A DNA stretch of 64,000 nucleotides. Origin: Niveispirillum sp. SYP-B3756. GTDB taxonomy: Bacteria > Pseudomonadota > Alphaproteobacteria > Azospirillales > Azospirillaceae. The number at the start of each line of letters is the position of its first letter. Position 1 is the first letter of the stretch. The notes beneath the pieces are model-generated. The model saw only the letters and a program-made list of their open reading frames with translations, was not told the DNA's origin and ran no database searches. The stretch lies in NCBI RefSeq assembly GCF_009495745.1, contig NZ_WIDQ01000001.1, forward strand, positions 797,016 to 861,015, written 5' to 3'. Shown piece after piece: positions 43,119 through 52,683 of the stretch. The position numbers and the translations under genes are program-made.

Positions 43119-43439
43119 ATGTCGCCTGGATGCTCGCAGATGGTTGATCTGCTGGGGGATTTGCACTGTCGCTATGATGGTGCCCCCCCATGGCGGGCCC
43201 GGCAGGAGATGGTGGCCGGCGGGCCCGCCCTGCTGGAAACCATCAGGGCGGATGCCCGGCAGCGTCTGTTGAGGGATCAATGTGCCAAGGCGCGTCTGGC
43301 GGTGGCGCGCCGGCGTGCCATGTTGACGGGACGTCACTGTCGGCGCGACCGCTGGCTGGCCCGGCTGGTGGCTGATCTGGCCCGGGTGCGGGCCGATGCT
43401 GTGGGGGGCGGGGCCCTTGCCGACAGCCATGGATCATGA
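43119..43439 (+). CDS. hypothetical small basic protein
   Basis: A 106-residue protein with an Arg- and Ala-rich helical middle (ADARQRLLRDQCAKARLAVARRRAML...RDRWLARLVADLARVRADAVGGG). GC-rich third positions and a GGGGG RBS 5 bases before this ATG support coding, although an earlier ATG at 43107 is possible. It may be a small DNA- or RNA-binding protein under control of the palindrome just upstream. I do not recognise it. Confidence 0.5.
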   Translation: MSPGCSQMVDLLGDLHCRYDGAPPWRARQEMVAGGPALLETIRADARQRLLRDQCAKARLAVARRRAMLTGRHCRRDRWLARLVADLARVRADAVGGGALADSHGS

Positions 43440-43478
43440 ACGGGTACTTGCCTGTTCCCCCGGCACCGGGCACCGCCT

Positions 43479-44552
43479 TCATGCTGTCTTGCTTAACCCT
43501 TCCAGCCGGTCCGCCGCATTTCCTTTGGCCAGCATGTCCGCCCAGGCATCGACCAGCCGGTCGGTTTCCGCTACGACGTGGCGCCAATATCGCTGGCGCT
43601 CTGCCGTGGGCAGGCGGGTGAAATCGCCCCGGTCGGGGATTTTGCCGTAAGGCAGACGGCCGATGAAATCATCCGATGGGCAGATCAACAGGGTGCGGGA
43701 CAGGTTGGCGGCACCCGGCCGGCGCCAGCGCAATGCCTTGTCGAACCAGCCGGGCACCAGCCGTGCCCCAAAATGCGGGTAGAGCACCAGCCCCGGCGCC
43801 GTCCAGGCGATATCCAGATGGTAATCGATGATGCCGCCATCCAGATAAAGCCCCGGCTTGGCCCCCGCCAGATCGGCTACCCCGTCAAAGACAAAGGGGA
43901 CGGCGGACGAAGCCAGCAGCCCCGGCAGCAGATTGTCCGCCGTCAAGGCCACCGCCTGGGTGGGGAAGGGTGTGGTCAGGCTGAAAGGCGGCGGGCTGCG
44001 CCGGTCATGCAGAACGGTGCGCTCAAAGAACAGGCCCAGTGCCTGCCGGCTGACGGCATTGGCCAGCCCTGCTGCCCCCAGCCCCAGGCCCATTCCCAGC
44101 CGGCTGCCGGGTTGCACCGGCCCCCGCCCGCGCACGGCCAGGATGGACGCCCGCATGAACGGATGGCTCAGCATGGCCGCCACCCCATCAGGGCCGAAGA
44201 TAGTGGAGAGGAATTGCCGGCAATGGTCCGTCAGTTCGGCTGCGGTGATCGGCGACTCCACCGCATAATCCAGATAGGCCTGTTCGAAACGCTTGCAGGC
44301 GGCCACCGGATCTGGCTGGGCCAGGCAAGCAAAGCGCCAAGTGCCGATGGAACTGCCCACCATATGCAGCGGTCTGGAACGTTCCTGAAACCAATGGCCG
44401 AACAAGGCCTGATCCAGCCGGGTCAGCGCCAGCCATTTCGCGCCGCCCGACGCGCCAGCCACGATATCGAACAGATCCTCATGCAACCCCTCGTTCCGGA
44501 TGCGGGCGGCGGCTTGCGGGCCGGCGATCAGGCGAAGCGGGGAAGGCGGCAT
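43479..44552 (-). CDS. patatin-like phospholipase
   Basis: A 357-residue protein with the patatin oxyanion/nucleophile region. DIVAGASGGAKWLAL contains G-x-S-x-G with the catalytic Ser, and the dyad Asp is in GLYLDGGIIDY. The usual GSSIGTWRFACL segment is also present. Patatins hydrolyse lipids; bacterial members include phospholipases and PHB depolymerases, and this subgroup (with DSSxG-like GSSIG) is not well characterised. There is no signal peptide, so it is probably cytosolic or membrane-associated. Confidence 0.9.
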   Translation of the reverse strand: MPPSPLRLIAGPQAAARIRNEGLHEDLFDIVAGASGGAKWLALTRLDQALFGHWFQERSRPLHMVGSSIGTWRFACLAQPDPVAACKRFEQAYLDYAVESPITAAELTDHCRQFLSTIFGPDGVAAMLSHPFMRASILAVRGRGPVQPGSRLGMGLGLGAAGLANAVSRQALGLFFERTVLHDRRSPPPFSLTTPFPTQAVALTADNLLPGLLASSAVPFVFDGVADLAGAKPGLYLDGGIIDYHLDIAWTAPGLVLYPHFGARLVPGWFDKALRWRRPGAANLSRTLLICPSDDFIGRLPYGKIPDRGDFTRLPTAERQRYWRHVVAETDRLVDAWADMLAKGNAADRLEGLSKTA

Positions 44553-44631
44553 GGTGGTGGGTCCGGTCTCTACCTCAAGGGAATGGGCACCCGTTACGAT
44601 AATGGTATCGGTTTTCTACAGAACAGATCGA

Positions 44632-44655
44632 CCAACCACGGCTCGCCGTGGTTGG
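44632..44655. terminator. hairpin downstream of DUF882 gene
   Basis: CCAACCACGG with its exact complement around CTCG (10-bp stem). It lies about 115 bases past the DUF882 stop on the minus strand and upstream of the patatin gene. Confidence 0.5.
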
Positions 44656-44771
44656 GTAAAATGGCGGAGTGATGATGGCAGAGGGTAATTATTATTCCGC
44701 CAGCCTGCTGCTGGCCGCCCGGGCCCGACGGGAACAGGGCGGTCCGTAATAAGCCGGATCAGCCGCCGCGC

Positions 44772-45431
44772 TCAGGCGCCCCAATGGCGGACGCGGCCGG
44801 TATCCACATGCACGAAGCTGGACTTGCTGTAGATGCCCACACCGCCCAGCTTCAGATCGACCGCCGCCTGACGGATACGGGTAAGCTGGCGGCTGGGCAG
44901 ATCGATATCGATCGCCTTGCCTTCCATATGCAGGCTCTTGGTCGCCACCCCTTCGGTCTTGGCCGCCAGCATGGCGTTGGTCTTGGGGCAACGATAGCCG
45001 GAGATGACCTGGAACGGTTCGTCCGTGCGCAGGCGCTGGCGCAGCTGGAACAGCAGGTCCAGCAGCTTGGGGTCCATGCGGCCCTTTTCGCCGGTGCGCC
45101 AGTCGCGCAGCATCTCATTCACGTCCGCCAGGGCCGTGGGCAGGTAACGCCCGTCAGCGAAATAGGTGACGCGCAGCTTTTCCCTTGTATGGGGAGAGAC
45201 AAAGGAGACGACGCGGCGGGTGGCGCCCAGCGGGGCGGCGGCGGCCCGGTCGGTGATGATGGTCGGCAGCGCAATGGCGGCACCCGCCGCCATCATAAAG
45301 CCACCAAGGGAGCGCAGAAATCCCCGACGGGAAGCCTCCGGCAAGGGGGAACTGGTGTCACATGAAAGAGACGAATCGCGTCCGACAAGATTATTGACGC
45401 CCAGATCGGTCGTGTTCGGCCGTTCCACCAT
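44772..45431 (-). CDS. DUF882/YcbK-family peptidoglycan peptidase-like protein, Tat-exported
   Basis: This 219-residue protein has a twin-arginine signal (SRRGFLRSLGGFMMAAGAAIALP) after a long N-terminal leader. The mature domain is the peptidase M15 type (DUF882): FQVISGYRCPKTNAML, then SLHMEGKAIDID and SSFVHVDTGRVRHWG supply the zinc-ligand His and Asp. E. coli YcbK (MepK) cleaves 3-3 cross-links made by L,D-transpeptidases. The L,D-transpeptidase gene just upstream on the same strand supports that role here. Confidence 0.92.
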   Translation of the reverse strand: MVERPNTTDLGVNNLVGRDSSLSCDTSSPLPEASRRGFLRSLGGFMMAAGAAIALPTIITDRAAAAPLGATRRVVSFVSPHTREKLRVTYFADGRYLPTALADVNEMLRDWRTGEKGRMDPKLLDLLFQLRQRLRTDEPFQVISGYRCPKTNAMLAAKTEGVATKSLHMEGKAIDIDLPSRQLTRIRQAAVDLKLGGVGIYSKSSFVHVDTGRVRHWGA

Positions 45432-45634
45432 GCCCTTCGCCCTTTCCCGATCTCTCAGGCCCCCTGCAACCGTGGCGCTGGGGACACTCCCTTGTCACAA
45501 ACAAAGCGTTTACCCCGCGCCAATCGCGGGGCACGAATGCAGTGATGGCAGATCGAGGCAGGGGAGGCAAGCAACAAATTGCCCCAGGGATTAATCCTTC
45601 TGAAATCGGGAACAAAACGTAAAATCAAGCACAA

Positions 45635-47386
45635 TCAAGGGGTAACGCTACCCATTCCGCTGACGGCGGGCGCGGGGTTCAGGCCGGGTGCCGGATTGGC
45701 CGGCTGTTGGGGCGCGGAAGCCGGTGCCGTGCGGGCCTCTGCCTCCACCGCATCCAGCTTCACCCGGCTGGCCCGCATGGCGGCGGCCAGCTTGCGGTCG
45801 CGGCCATAGATGTCGGAGCGGAAATCCACCGTGCCATCATCCTCCACAAAGGCGGTGACATAGGTGATGTGGATGGGAATCGGCTGTTTCAGCCGCACGA
45901 TGGTGCGTTCCCCGGTCTCCAGCGCGGCATCCAGCTTGGCCCGGTCCCAATTGGTGGTGTTGGTCAGGCGCAGGATGGTCTCCGCCACATCGAACGGATG
46001 CTCCACCCGGATGCAGCCATGGCTGAAGCTGCGGTTCGCCCGGTTGAACAGGCCCTTGGACGGCGTGTCATGCAGATAGATGTCGAACTCATTGGGGAAC
46101 ATCATCTTGATGCGGCCCAGGCTGTTCTTGTCGCCCGGCTTCTGCCGCACGCGATAGGGCAGACCCCTCATATGGGCCCAGTCCAGGGTGGCGGGATCAA
46201 CCGCCACGGCCCCTTCCGTCCCATTGGCCAATAATTCGTAATCATGCTTGGCCAGATAGGAGGGGTCTTTCCTGGCCTTGGGGAAAATCTCATCCCGCAC
46301 GATCTTGGCGGGTACATGCCAATAGGGATTGACCTCCAGATAGCTCATATTGCGGGAGAAGACGGGCGTGCGTGTGCTGGTGGTGCCCACCACCACACGG
46401 GCCGAATGCACCACCTTGTCATGTTCAAAGATGGACAGGCCGAAGGCGGCCAGATTGACCAGGATGTAATTCGGCCCCAGATCGCGCGGCATCCAGCGCC
46501 AGCGCTCCAGATTCATCATGATCTGGGCGGCGCGTTGATCGGCCGGCACATTGAGCGCCAGTACCGTCTGCTTGCCCAGCACGCCATCGGGTTCCAGCCC
46601 GTGGCGGCGCTGGAACAGTTTCAGCGCCTGCACCGTCGCCTCGTCGAACAAGGCCGGGTCTTCCGGCACCGGGGCATCGGCGGCCAGCTCCCCGGTGACG
46701 CGCAGCCGGTCGCGCAGGGGTGGCAGCCGTTCGGCATCGCTCTCCCCTGGTTTCAGGGAGACCCCTACCGCCGGCACCGGCTTCCAGCCACCAGCGGCCG
46801 CCAGGGCGCGATACTGGGCCAGTGCTGTGCGCAGGCGGGCATATTCCGGGCGGGAGGGGGCCAGCGGCAGCAGCACGCCGGCCGGATCGGGATTATCCGC
46901 CAGCTTCGTCAGCAGCAACTGGCCGTCAATCTCCCGCTTATCCATATAGAGTTCGGTATCCACCTCGCTCGGCTCCAGTCGGCCGGTGGCCAGATCGCGG
47001 CCGAAATCCAGGGCGCCATGCGACAGCAGCACTTCCAGTTCGGCCTGGGCATCGGGGCTGTCGCCCCGTTCCATCAGGGTCTGGATGCGGGCAACGCCAT
47101 AATGGCGCGAATCCAGCCCATCGGCATCGGCCCCCTGCAACAGGGCCAGCAGGGCGGAGGCGCGCGGCGTGGGATGACCATCCACCACCCAGAGCGGCGC
47201 CAGCTTGCGCCCCTCATAAAAGCGGCCCAGGATTTGTAGATCCTGGCCGTCACGGTCGGTCTTGGGTGTGCCGACACCGCCCACCAGCCGCTGCTGCAGG
47301 GCCTGGCCGAAATCCCGTGCCGGGGCTGCAACCGCATCGGCCAGCGGTGCCAGCAACAGCAGACCCGCGATCAGGCCCGCCCGCAT
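45635..47386 (-). CDS. L,D-transpeptidase (YcbB/LdtD-like)
   Basis: About 583 residues with a Sec signal (MRAGLIAGLLLLAPLADAVA). It has an N-terminal scaffold domain, a peptidoglycan-binding segment (DEATVQALKLFQRRHGLEPDGVLGKQTVLALNV) and a YkuD catalytic domain with HDTPSKGLFNRANRSFSHGCIRVEHP (His, Ser-His-Gly-Cys-Ile-Arg). It makes 3-3 cross-links in murein. It forms a two-gene unit with the DUF882 protein, as ycbB-ycbK in E. coli. The start is uncertain: an ATG at 47434 and a TTG at 47461 are also in frame, but the chosen ATG gives a clean signal peptide. Confidence 0.94.
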   Translation of the reverse strand: MRAGLIAGLLLLAPLADAVAAPARDFGQALQQRLVGGVGTPKTDRDGQDLQILGRFYEGRKLAPLWVVDGHPTPRASALLALLQGADADGLDSRHYGVARIQTLMERGDSPDAQAELEVLLSHGALDFGRDLATGRLEPSEVDTELYMDKREIDGQLLLTKLADNPDPAGVLLPLAPSRPEYARLRTALAQYRALAAAGGWKPVPAVGVSLKPGESDAERLPPLRDRLRVTGELAADAPVPEDPALFDEATVQALKLFQRRHGLEPDGVLGKQTVLALNVPADQRAAQIMMNLERWRWMPRDLGPNYILVNLAAFGLSIFEHDKVVHSARVVVGTTSTRTPVFSRNMSYLEVNPYWHVPAKIVRDEIFPKARKDPSYLAKHDYELLANGTEGAVAVDPATLDWAHMRGLPYRVRQKPGDKNSLGRIKMMFPNEFDIYLHDTPSKGLFNRANRSFSHGCIRVEHPFDVAETILRLTNTTNWDRAKLDAALETGERTIVRLKQPIPIHITYVTAFVEDDGTVDFRSDIYGRDRKLAAAMRASRVKLDAVEAEARTAPASAPQQPANPAPGLNPAPAVSGMGSVTP

Positions 47387-47536
47387 ATTGGTGGAAGAAA
47401 CCAGCACCGCCCCCGCTCCCGTTTGATTGCACATACCCTTATCAACGAAGCTATGCCGCAAAAGGGCAGTGCCGTCGCCCGTTTAAAAGATCAGGACAAC
47501 ATGGCGTTTTGGTGATGGGGGGCCAGATATGCGGGG

Positions 47537-47565
47537 GCCGCAGGGGATTTGCCATCCCCTGCGGC
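47537..47565. terminator. perfect 12-bp hairpin
   Basis: GCCGCAGGGGAT and its exact complement around a 5-base loop. It lies between ldt and the interrupted family C repeat, and was probably part of the TPR gene's downstream region before the insertion. Confidence 0.5.
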
Positions 47566-47629
47566 TGGTCGCCGGCTCAGCACCACGTGGCGCGCAAACC
47601 AAGGGCGCGGACGCGCCCGCCCGGCGCCT
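47564..47629 (-). repeat. intergenic repeat, family C, copy 3 (left part, interrupted by IS110)
   Basis: Read on the minus strand it contains GCGCCGGGCGG, GCGCCCTTGG and GCCGGCGACC, in the order of copies 1 and 2. It breaks off at GGCGC-CT. The missing end (CT-GAGGGAGATT) is found beyond the IS110 gene at 48755-48766. Confidence 0.75.
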
Positions 47630-47639
47630 CGTGTCTTGA

Positions 47640-48743
<1,104 letters not shown>

Positions 48744-48770
48744 AAAGACAGTTGCTGAGGGAGATTAAAA

Positions 48771-50129
48771 TTACAGCGCCGAGGGCCGCAGCGTCGGTTC
48801 CGGCCGGGTGAGGCCGTGGGCGCGCATCAGGGCGTAAAGCCGCTCCGTCGCCCAGGGGCGGATCAGCGGTTGCACCCAGGCCAGGCCGGGGTTGAAATCC
48901 CGTGCCTCGGCCAGCAGGGTGGCGGCCTGCTTCTCCTCCCCCTGATCCAGCGCCAGCAGGGCGGCGGCGGTCAGGGCTATCGGCTCCCGCCCCAAGGCCA
49001 GCCCTTCTTCCAGCGCCCGTTTGGCGGCCGCGGCCTCTCCGCGGGCCGCCAGCAACAGGGCCCGGTTGGCATGGGTCAGGCCCAGATGCGGGCGGGCAGT
49101 CACGGCAAGATCATGCGCCGTGGCCGCCCCCGCCAGATCGCCCGCCGCCTGCCGCGCCAGCCCCAGATGGCTGGCGCATTGCGCGACCAGCAGCGTGTCC
49201 TGCGTCTCCCGCGCAAGATCCAGCGCCTGTTCCAGCCGCTCCACCGCCAGGGCCAGGGGCCGTCCCATCAGGGAAAGCTGCCCGCAGGTAAAGCGAATCC
49301 AGCCATCATGTGGATGGGCCAGCGCCGCCGGCTCAATCACCGCCAGCCCGTCCGCCACCCGGTCGGTGAACATCAGGGCACGGGCATGGCCGAACAGGGC
49401 GGCACTGTTGGCCGGGTCCAGCATGGCGGCCCAGCGGTGGCAAATCAGCCCTTCGGTAAAGCCCAGCCGCAGCATCAGCCGCTGCGCCAACTGGGTGTAA
49501 AGCTGCGACAGGCCGGCATCATCGGGCGGCGGCGGATCATCCACATCCGCCATTTCCATGGAGGCCAGCAGCATATCGGCTGTCAGGTTGCGCTCGCCCA
49601 GCGCCAGCGCCGCCTGGGCCAGCCGCACCACCGCCCCCGCCTCACCGGCGCGCAGTTCGGGAATGCCGACAGGAACGGGGCCGATCTCCGCCAGCAGGGC
49701 GGCAGCGGCGTCCCCCTGTCCGGCCAGACAATGCCAACGGGCGCGGGCCAGTCGCACCGCCCGCTGGGGCGCCAGATCGGGCAGCATGGCCAGCAGTTGG
49801 TCGATCACCGGCTGATCTTCGGCCCGCGACAGCCGGGCCAGCAGCCTTGCCAGCCCCCGCGTGGCCGTCAGCCCATCGACATCGCCGCCGGGATCGCCGC
49901 CCAGCAGGGCCGGCAGGATAAACAGGGCGAAGCGCGCCTCAGCGCTGGTCGGTTCCAGCCCGACGGCACTTTCATACATGCGCAGGGCGGCCGGGAATTC
50001 CCCCCGCCCGGTCAGCGCCGCCCCCATTTCCACCTGATAATTATAGAAGGTGGAACGGCGGATATTCTGCCGCCAACGTTCAATGGCGGCTTCGTCCAGG
50101 GGGGCGGTGTGGTTCTGGGGCTGGGTCAT
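48771..50129 (-). CDS. tetratricopeptide-repeat protein
   Basis: This 452-residue soluble protein has helical repeats throughout, clearest at GAALTGRGEFPAALRMYESAVGLEPTSAEARFAL, GLAVIEPAALAHPHDGWIRFTCGQLSL and CASHLGLARQAAGDLAGAATAHDLAVTARPHLGLTHANRALLLAARGE. There is no signal peptide or catalytic domain. Such TPR proteins scaffold other proteins; here the partner is unknown. The 3' end lies 15 bases beyond the IS110 insertion, which left the coding region intact. Confidence 0.85.
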   Translation of the reverse strand: MTQPQNHTAPLDEAAIERWRQNIRRSTFYNYQVEMGAALTGRGEFPAALRMYESAVGLEPTSAEARFALFILPALLGGDPGGDVDGLTATRGLARLLARLSRAEDQPVIDQLLAMLPDLAPQRAVRLARARWHCLAGQGDAAAALLAEIGPVPVGIPELRAGEAGAVVRLAQAALALGERNLTADMLLASMEMADVDDPPPPDDAGLSQLYTQLAQRLMLRLGFTEGLICHRWAAMLDPANSAALFGHARALMFTDRVADGLAVIEPAALAHPHDGWIRFTCGQLSLMGRPLALAVERLEQALDLARETQDTLLVAQCASHLGLARQAAGDLAGAATAHDLAVTARPHLGLTHANRALLLAARGEAAAAKRALEEGLALGREPIALTAAALLALDQGEEKQAATLLAEARDFNPGLAWVQPLIRPWATERLYALMRAHGLTRPEPTLRPSAL

Positions 50130-50266
50130 CGGCCTGTCGGGCGGGTGGCAAGGTCAAGGATACGGATCGTACCATGCCGGCAGGGCAACGTCGCCCGCTT
50201 GTGACGCCACGGCAAAGCGCATAGCCTGTGAGGCCAGAGAGAAACAGGCAGCAAGACCAAAACCCG

Positions 50267-51028
50267 ATGCTTCCCGATCCCGTCACCGCCCTTCTGCGCC
50301 GCCTGCGGGCCGACGCTGCCATCACCATCCTGACCGGGGCCGGCATCAGCCGGGAATCCGGGCTGCATACGTTCCGCGATGCCGATGGTGTCTGGGCGCA
50401 GGTGCGGCTGGAGGATGTGGCAACGCCGCAGGCCTTCGCCCGCGATCCGGAGACGGTGCAGGGTTTCTATAATGCCCGCCGGCGCAGCGTGCTGGACCCG
50501 GCGGTGCAGCCCAATGCCGCCCATCATGCGCTGGCGCGGCTGGAACAGTTCTGGCCGGGGCCGGTGCTGCTGGTGACGCAGAATGTCGATGATCTGCATG
50601 ACCGTGCCGGGTCGCGCCACCTGATCCATATGCATGGCGAATTGCTGAAAATCCGCTGCGAAAGCTGTGGCCTGCTGATGGACTGGACCCGCGACCTGCA
50701 TACGGGGGAGGCCTGCCCGCAATGTGCCGGGGTGGGCACGCTGCGCCCGCATATTGTCTGGTTCGGGGAAATGCCGCTGGCCATGGATGCCATCGGGGAG
50801 GCGCTGGACGCCACCGACCTGTTCATCTCCATCGGCACATCGGGCAATGTCTATCCGGCGGCGGGCTTCGTCTCCCAGGCACGGGCGGCCGGGGCCGCCA
50901 CGCTGGAGGTGAACCTGGAAGAAACCGAGGGGGCGGGCCTGTTTCATGCCGGGCTCTATGGCCCGGCCACTGCTACCGTGCCTGCCCTGGTCGATGCCCT
51001 GCTGGAATGCGCCGGTGTCCGCTGTTGA
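50267..51028 (+). CDS. cobB: NAD-dependent protein deacylase, sirtuin (CobB type)
   Basis: This 253-residue sirtuin has the NAD-binding GAGIS (residues 24-28), TQNVD (104-108) and the catalytic His in HMHGELLKIRC (His123). The zinc Cys are at 131, 134, 150 and 153. Tyr68-x-x-Arg71 in FYNARRR is the class III signature that allows acidic acyl groups, so desuccinylation is as likely as deacetylation. The ATG at 50267 was chosen over an upstream ATG that adds a polar tail. It is divergent from the TPR gene. Confidence 0.94.
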   Translation: MLPDPVTALLRRLRADAAITILTGAGISRESGLHTFRDADGVWAQVRLEDVATPQAFARDPETVQGFYNARRRSVLDPAVQPNAAHHALARLEQFWPGPVLLVTQNVDDLHDRAGSRHLIHMHGELLKIRCESCGLLMDWTRDLHTGEACPQCAGVGTLRPHIVWFGEMPLAMDAIGEALDATDLFISIGTSGNVYPAAGFVSQARAAGAATLEVNLEETEGAGLFHAGLYGPATATVPALVDALLECAGVRC

Positions 51029-51041
51029 GGCCGGTGCCGCT

Positions 51042-51167
51042 TAGAGTCTGTCCAAGAACTTTCACTTCTTTTCCAATCTCTCCACCGTCATTCCCGCGAA
51101 GGCGGGAATGACGGTGGAGAAAGAGCAAGGTCTCGAAAGGCAGGATAACTTTCCGGACAGACACTTA
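51042..51167. mobile_element. MITE-like element with family A-type hairpin core
   Basis: The ends TAGAGTCTGTCCAAGAACTTT and (reversed) TAAGTGTCTGTCCGGAAAGTT match the ends of the element at 36085. The core is a 19-bp perfect hairpin (51079-51120) built on CCGTCATTCCCGC. The right end supplies the TAA stop of the metallo-hydrolase gene on the minus strand. Confidence 0.65.
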
Positions 51168-51836
51168 CCCCCGTGCCACCGCCTTGTCACCGACATAGGG
51201 GTTGCTCTGCCGTTCGCGGCCAAAGGTGGACAGGCCGCCATGGCCGGGCAGGAAGGTGACATCATCACCCAGCGGGAACAGTTTTTCCCGGATGGAGCGG
51301 ACCAGATCAGGCATGGAGCCGCCGGGGAAATCCGTGCGCCCGACGGAGCCTTCGAAAATCACATCGCCGACAATGGCAAAGCGGGATGGTGCGTGGAAAA
51401 ACACCACATGGCCCGGCGTATGACCGGGGCAATGCAGCACCGACAGGGTTTGGTCACCCACCGTCACCGTGTCGCCATCCACCAGCCAGCGGTCGGGCGT
51501 GAAGGAACGGGCATAGGCCATGCCATAGCCGGCCCCATGTTCCTTCAGTGCCATCAGCCAGTAATTATCCTCAATCGCCGGGCCTTCCACCGGCACGGCC
51601 AGCACATCCTTCAGGTCGGCCACGGCGGCGGCATGATCGACATGGCCATGGGTGACCAGGATGCGTTCCACCGTCAGGCCATTCTTGGCGATGGCCGCCC
51701 TGATCTGGTCCACCCCGCCGCCGGGATCAATCACGGCGGCGCGGTTGGTCGCCGTACACCAGATGATGGAGCAATTCTGCTGGAAGGGCGTGACCGGGAT
51801 GATCACGGCTTTCAAGGGTGGGGTCTGGCTCATCAT
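51165..51836 (-). CDS. MBL-fold metallo-hydrolase (YcbL/glyoxalase II-like)
   Basis: This 223-residue protein has the full metal motif: THGHVDHAAA (His63, His65, Asp67, His68), LHCPGHTPGHVVF, VGDVIFEGSVGRTD and LPGHGGLSTFGRERQSNP. That last segment is the YcbL-type C-terminus of the glyoxalase II family; the substrate (S-lactoylglutathione or another thioester) is inferred. Its stop codon lies in the end of the MITE-like element, so the last residues may have been altered by the insertion. Confidence 0.92.
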   Translation of the reverse strand: MMSQTPPLKAVIIPVTPFQQNCSIIWCTATNRAAVIDPGGGVDQIRAAIAKNGLTVERILVTHGHVDHAAAVADLKDVLAVPVEGPAIEDNYWLMALKEHGAGYGMAYARSFTPDRWLVDGDTVTVGDQTLSVLHCPGHTPGHVVFFHAPSRFAIVGDVIFEGSVGRTDFPGGSMPDLVRSIREKLFPLGDDVTFLPGHGGLSTFGRERQSNPYVGDKAVARG

Positions 51837-51976
51837 CCTGATCCTCGGGGGCGCGGGTACGGTGCGGCAATGGCGGACTTTCCGATTACCACGGGGCCAT
51901 GCCCTTTACAAAACCGCTTTGCCGCCGCCGGCCTGCTGTTGCAGCCGCACCACCTTGCGGCGAAGATCAAGGGGGC

Positions 51977-52561
51977 TCAGGCTGGTGTCTGGTTCACCAG
52001 GGCCAGCAACTGTTCCAGCCCCCGGTCATGGATGCCGATCTCTGCCAGATGATCGATCAGGCTGGTCAGATAATCGATATTGCGGCCGGACTGGCCGGTT
52101 CCCTGGCGGATCAGCGCTGCCGTGCCGGCCATATCCAGCCCGCCGCAATATTGTTCGTGCACCGGATCAGCGGTGAAGGCCAGGGCCTGGATCGGCCCGC
52201 CCGCTGTCGCCAGCCGCACCAGCCGCGGGATATAGACGCGATAGGCCATTTCCCGCTGCCAGAGATAATCCAGCACATCCGGCACATCGGCCGCCGCCAC
52301 CCGCAGGGCGTGGCCCCGGCAGGCCCCCCCATGGGCCAGCCCCAGCACGGCCCCCGGCCGTTCCGGCGTGCCCCGATGCATATGGCTGTAGATGCAGAAC
52401 CGCCGGTGCCAGCCGCGCAGCAGGGCCGACACGCTTTGCGCCACGGGAAAGCCCGGATTCCACATTAAGGAACCATAGGCGAAGACCCAGAGATCCTGAC
52501 CGGGCGGATGATCGAAATCGACAATGACCTTGGGAGCGGAGGGGGCTTCAGGATTGTTCAT
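51977..52561 (-). CDS. ChaC-like gamma-glutamylcyclotransferase
   Basis: This 194-residue protein has the family fold: WVFAYGSLMWNPGF (the Tyr-Gly-Ser-Leu substrate loop), LRGWHRRFCIYSHMHRGTPERPG and the catalytic Glu in WQREMAYRVYIP. ChaC enzymes release 5-oxoproline from glutathione. The C-terminal NIDYLTSLIDHLAEIGIHD segment is typical. The start follows IIMNNPEAP; the longer open frame is a shadow of the DUF2125 gene's upstream region. It is divergent from DUF2125. Confidence 0.9.
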   Translation of the reverse strand: MNNPEAPSAPKVIVDFDHPPGQDLWVFAYGSLMWNPGFPVAQSVSALLRGWHRRFCIYSHMHRGTPERPGAVLGLAHGGACRGHALRVAAADVPDVLDYLWQREMAYRVYIPRLVRLATAGGPIQALAFTADPVHEQYCGGLDMAGTAALIRQGTGQSGRNIDYLTSLIDHLAEIGIHDRGLEQLLALVNQTPA

Positions 52562-52683
52562 GATGATCGGGATTTTTTGCGACCGCGAAAGCGTAGCGCA
52601 GCCGGGCCGGCGGGGGAACCGGCTTGACGGCGCCCCCGTTTCCATGGCGCGCTGTCCCCCCATGCCACCAGGGTGATTTTCCC

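Noticed and set aside
44672..44749. 25-codon plus-strand frame after a GGAG (MMAEGNYYSASLLLAARARR...)
   Set aside because: Too short to judge without conservation, spacing to the RBS is doubtful, and it sits in the gap between two minus-strand genes.
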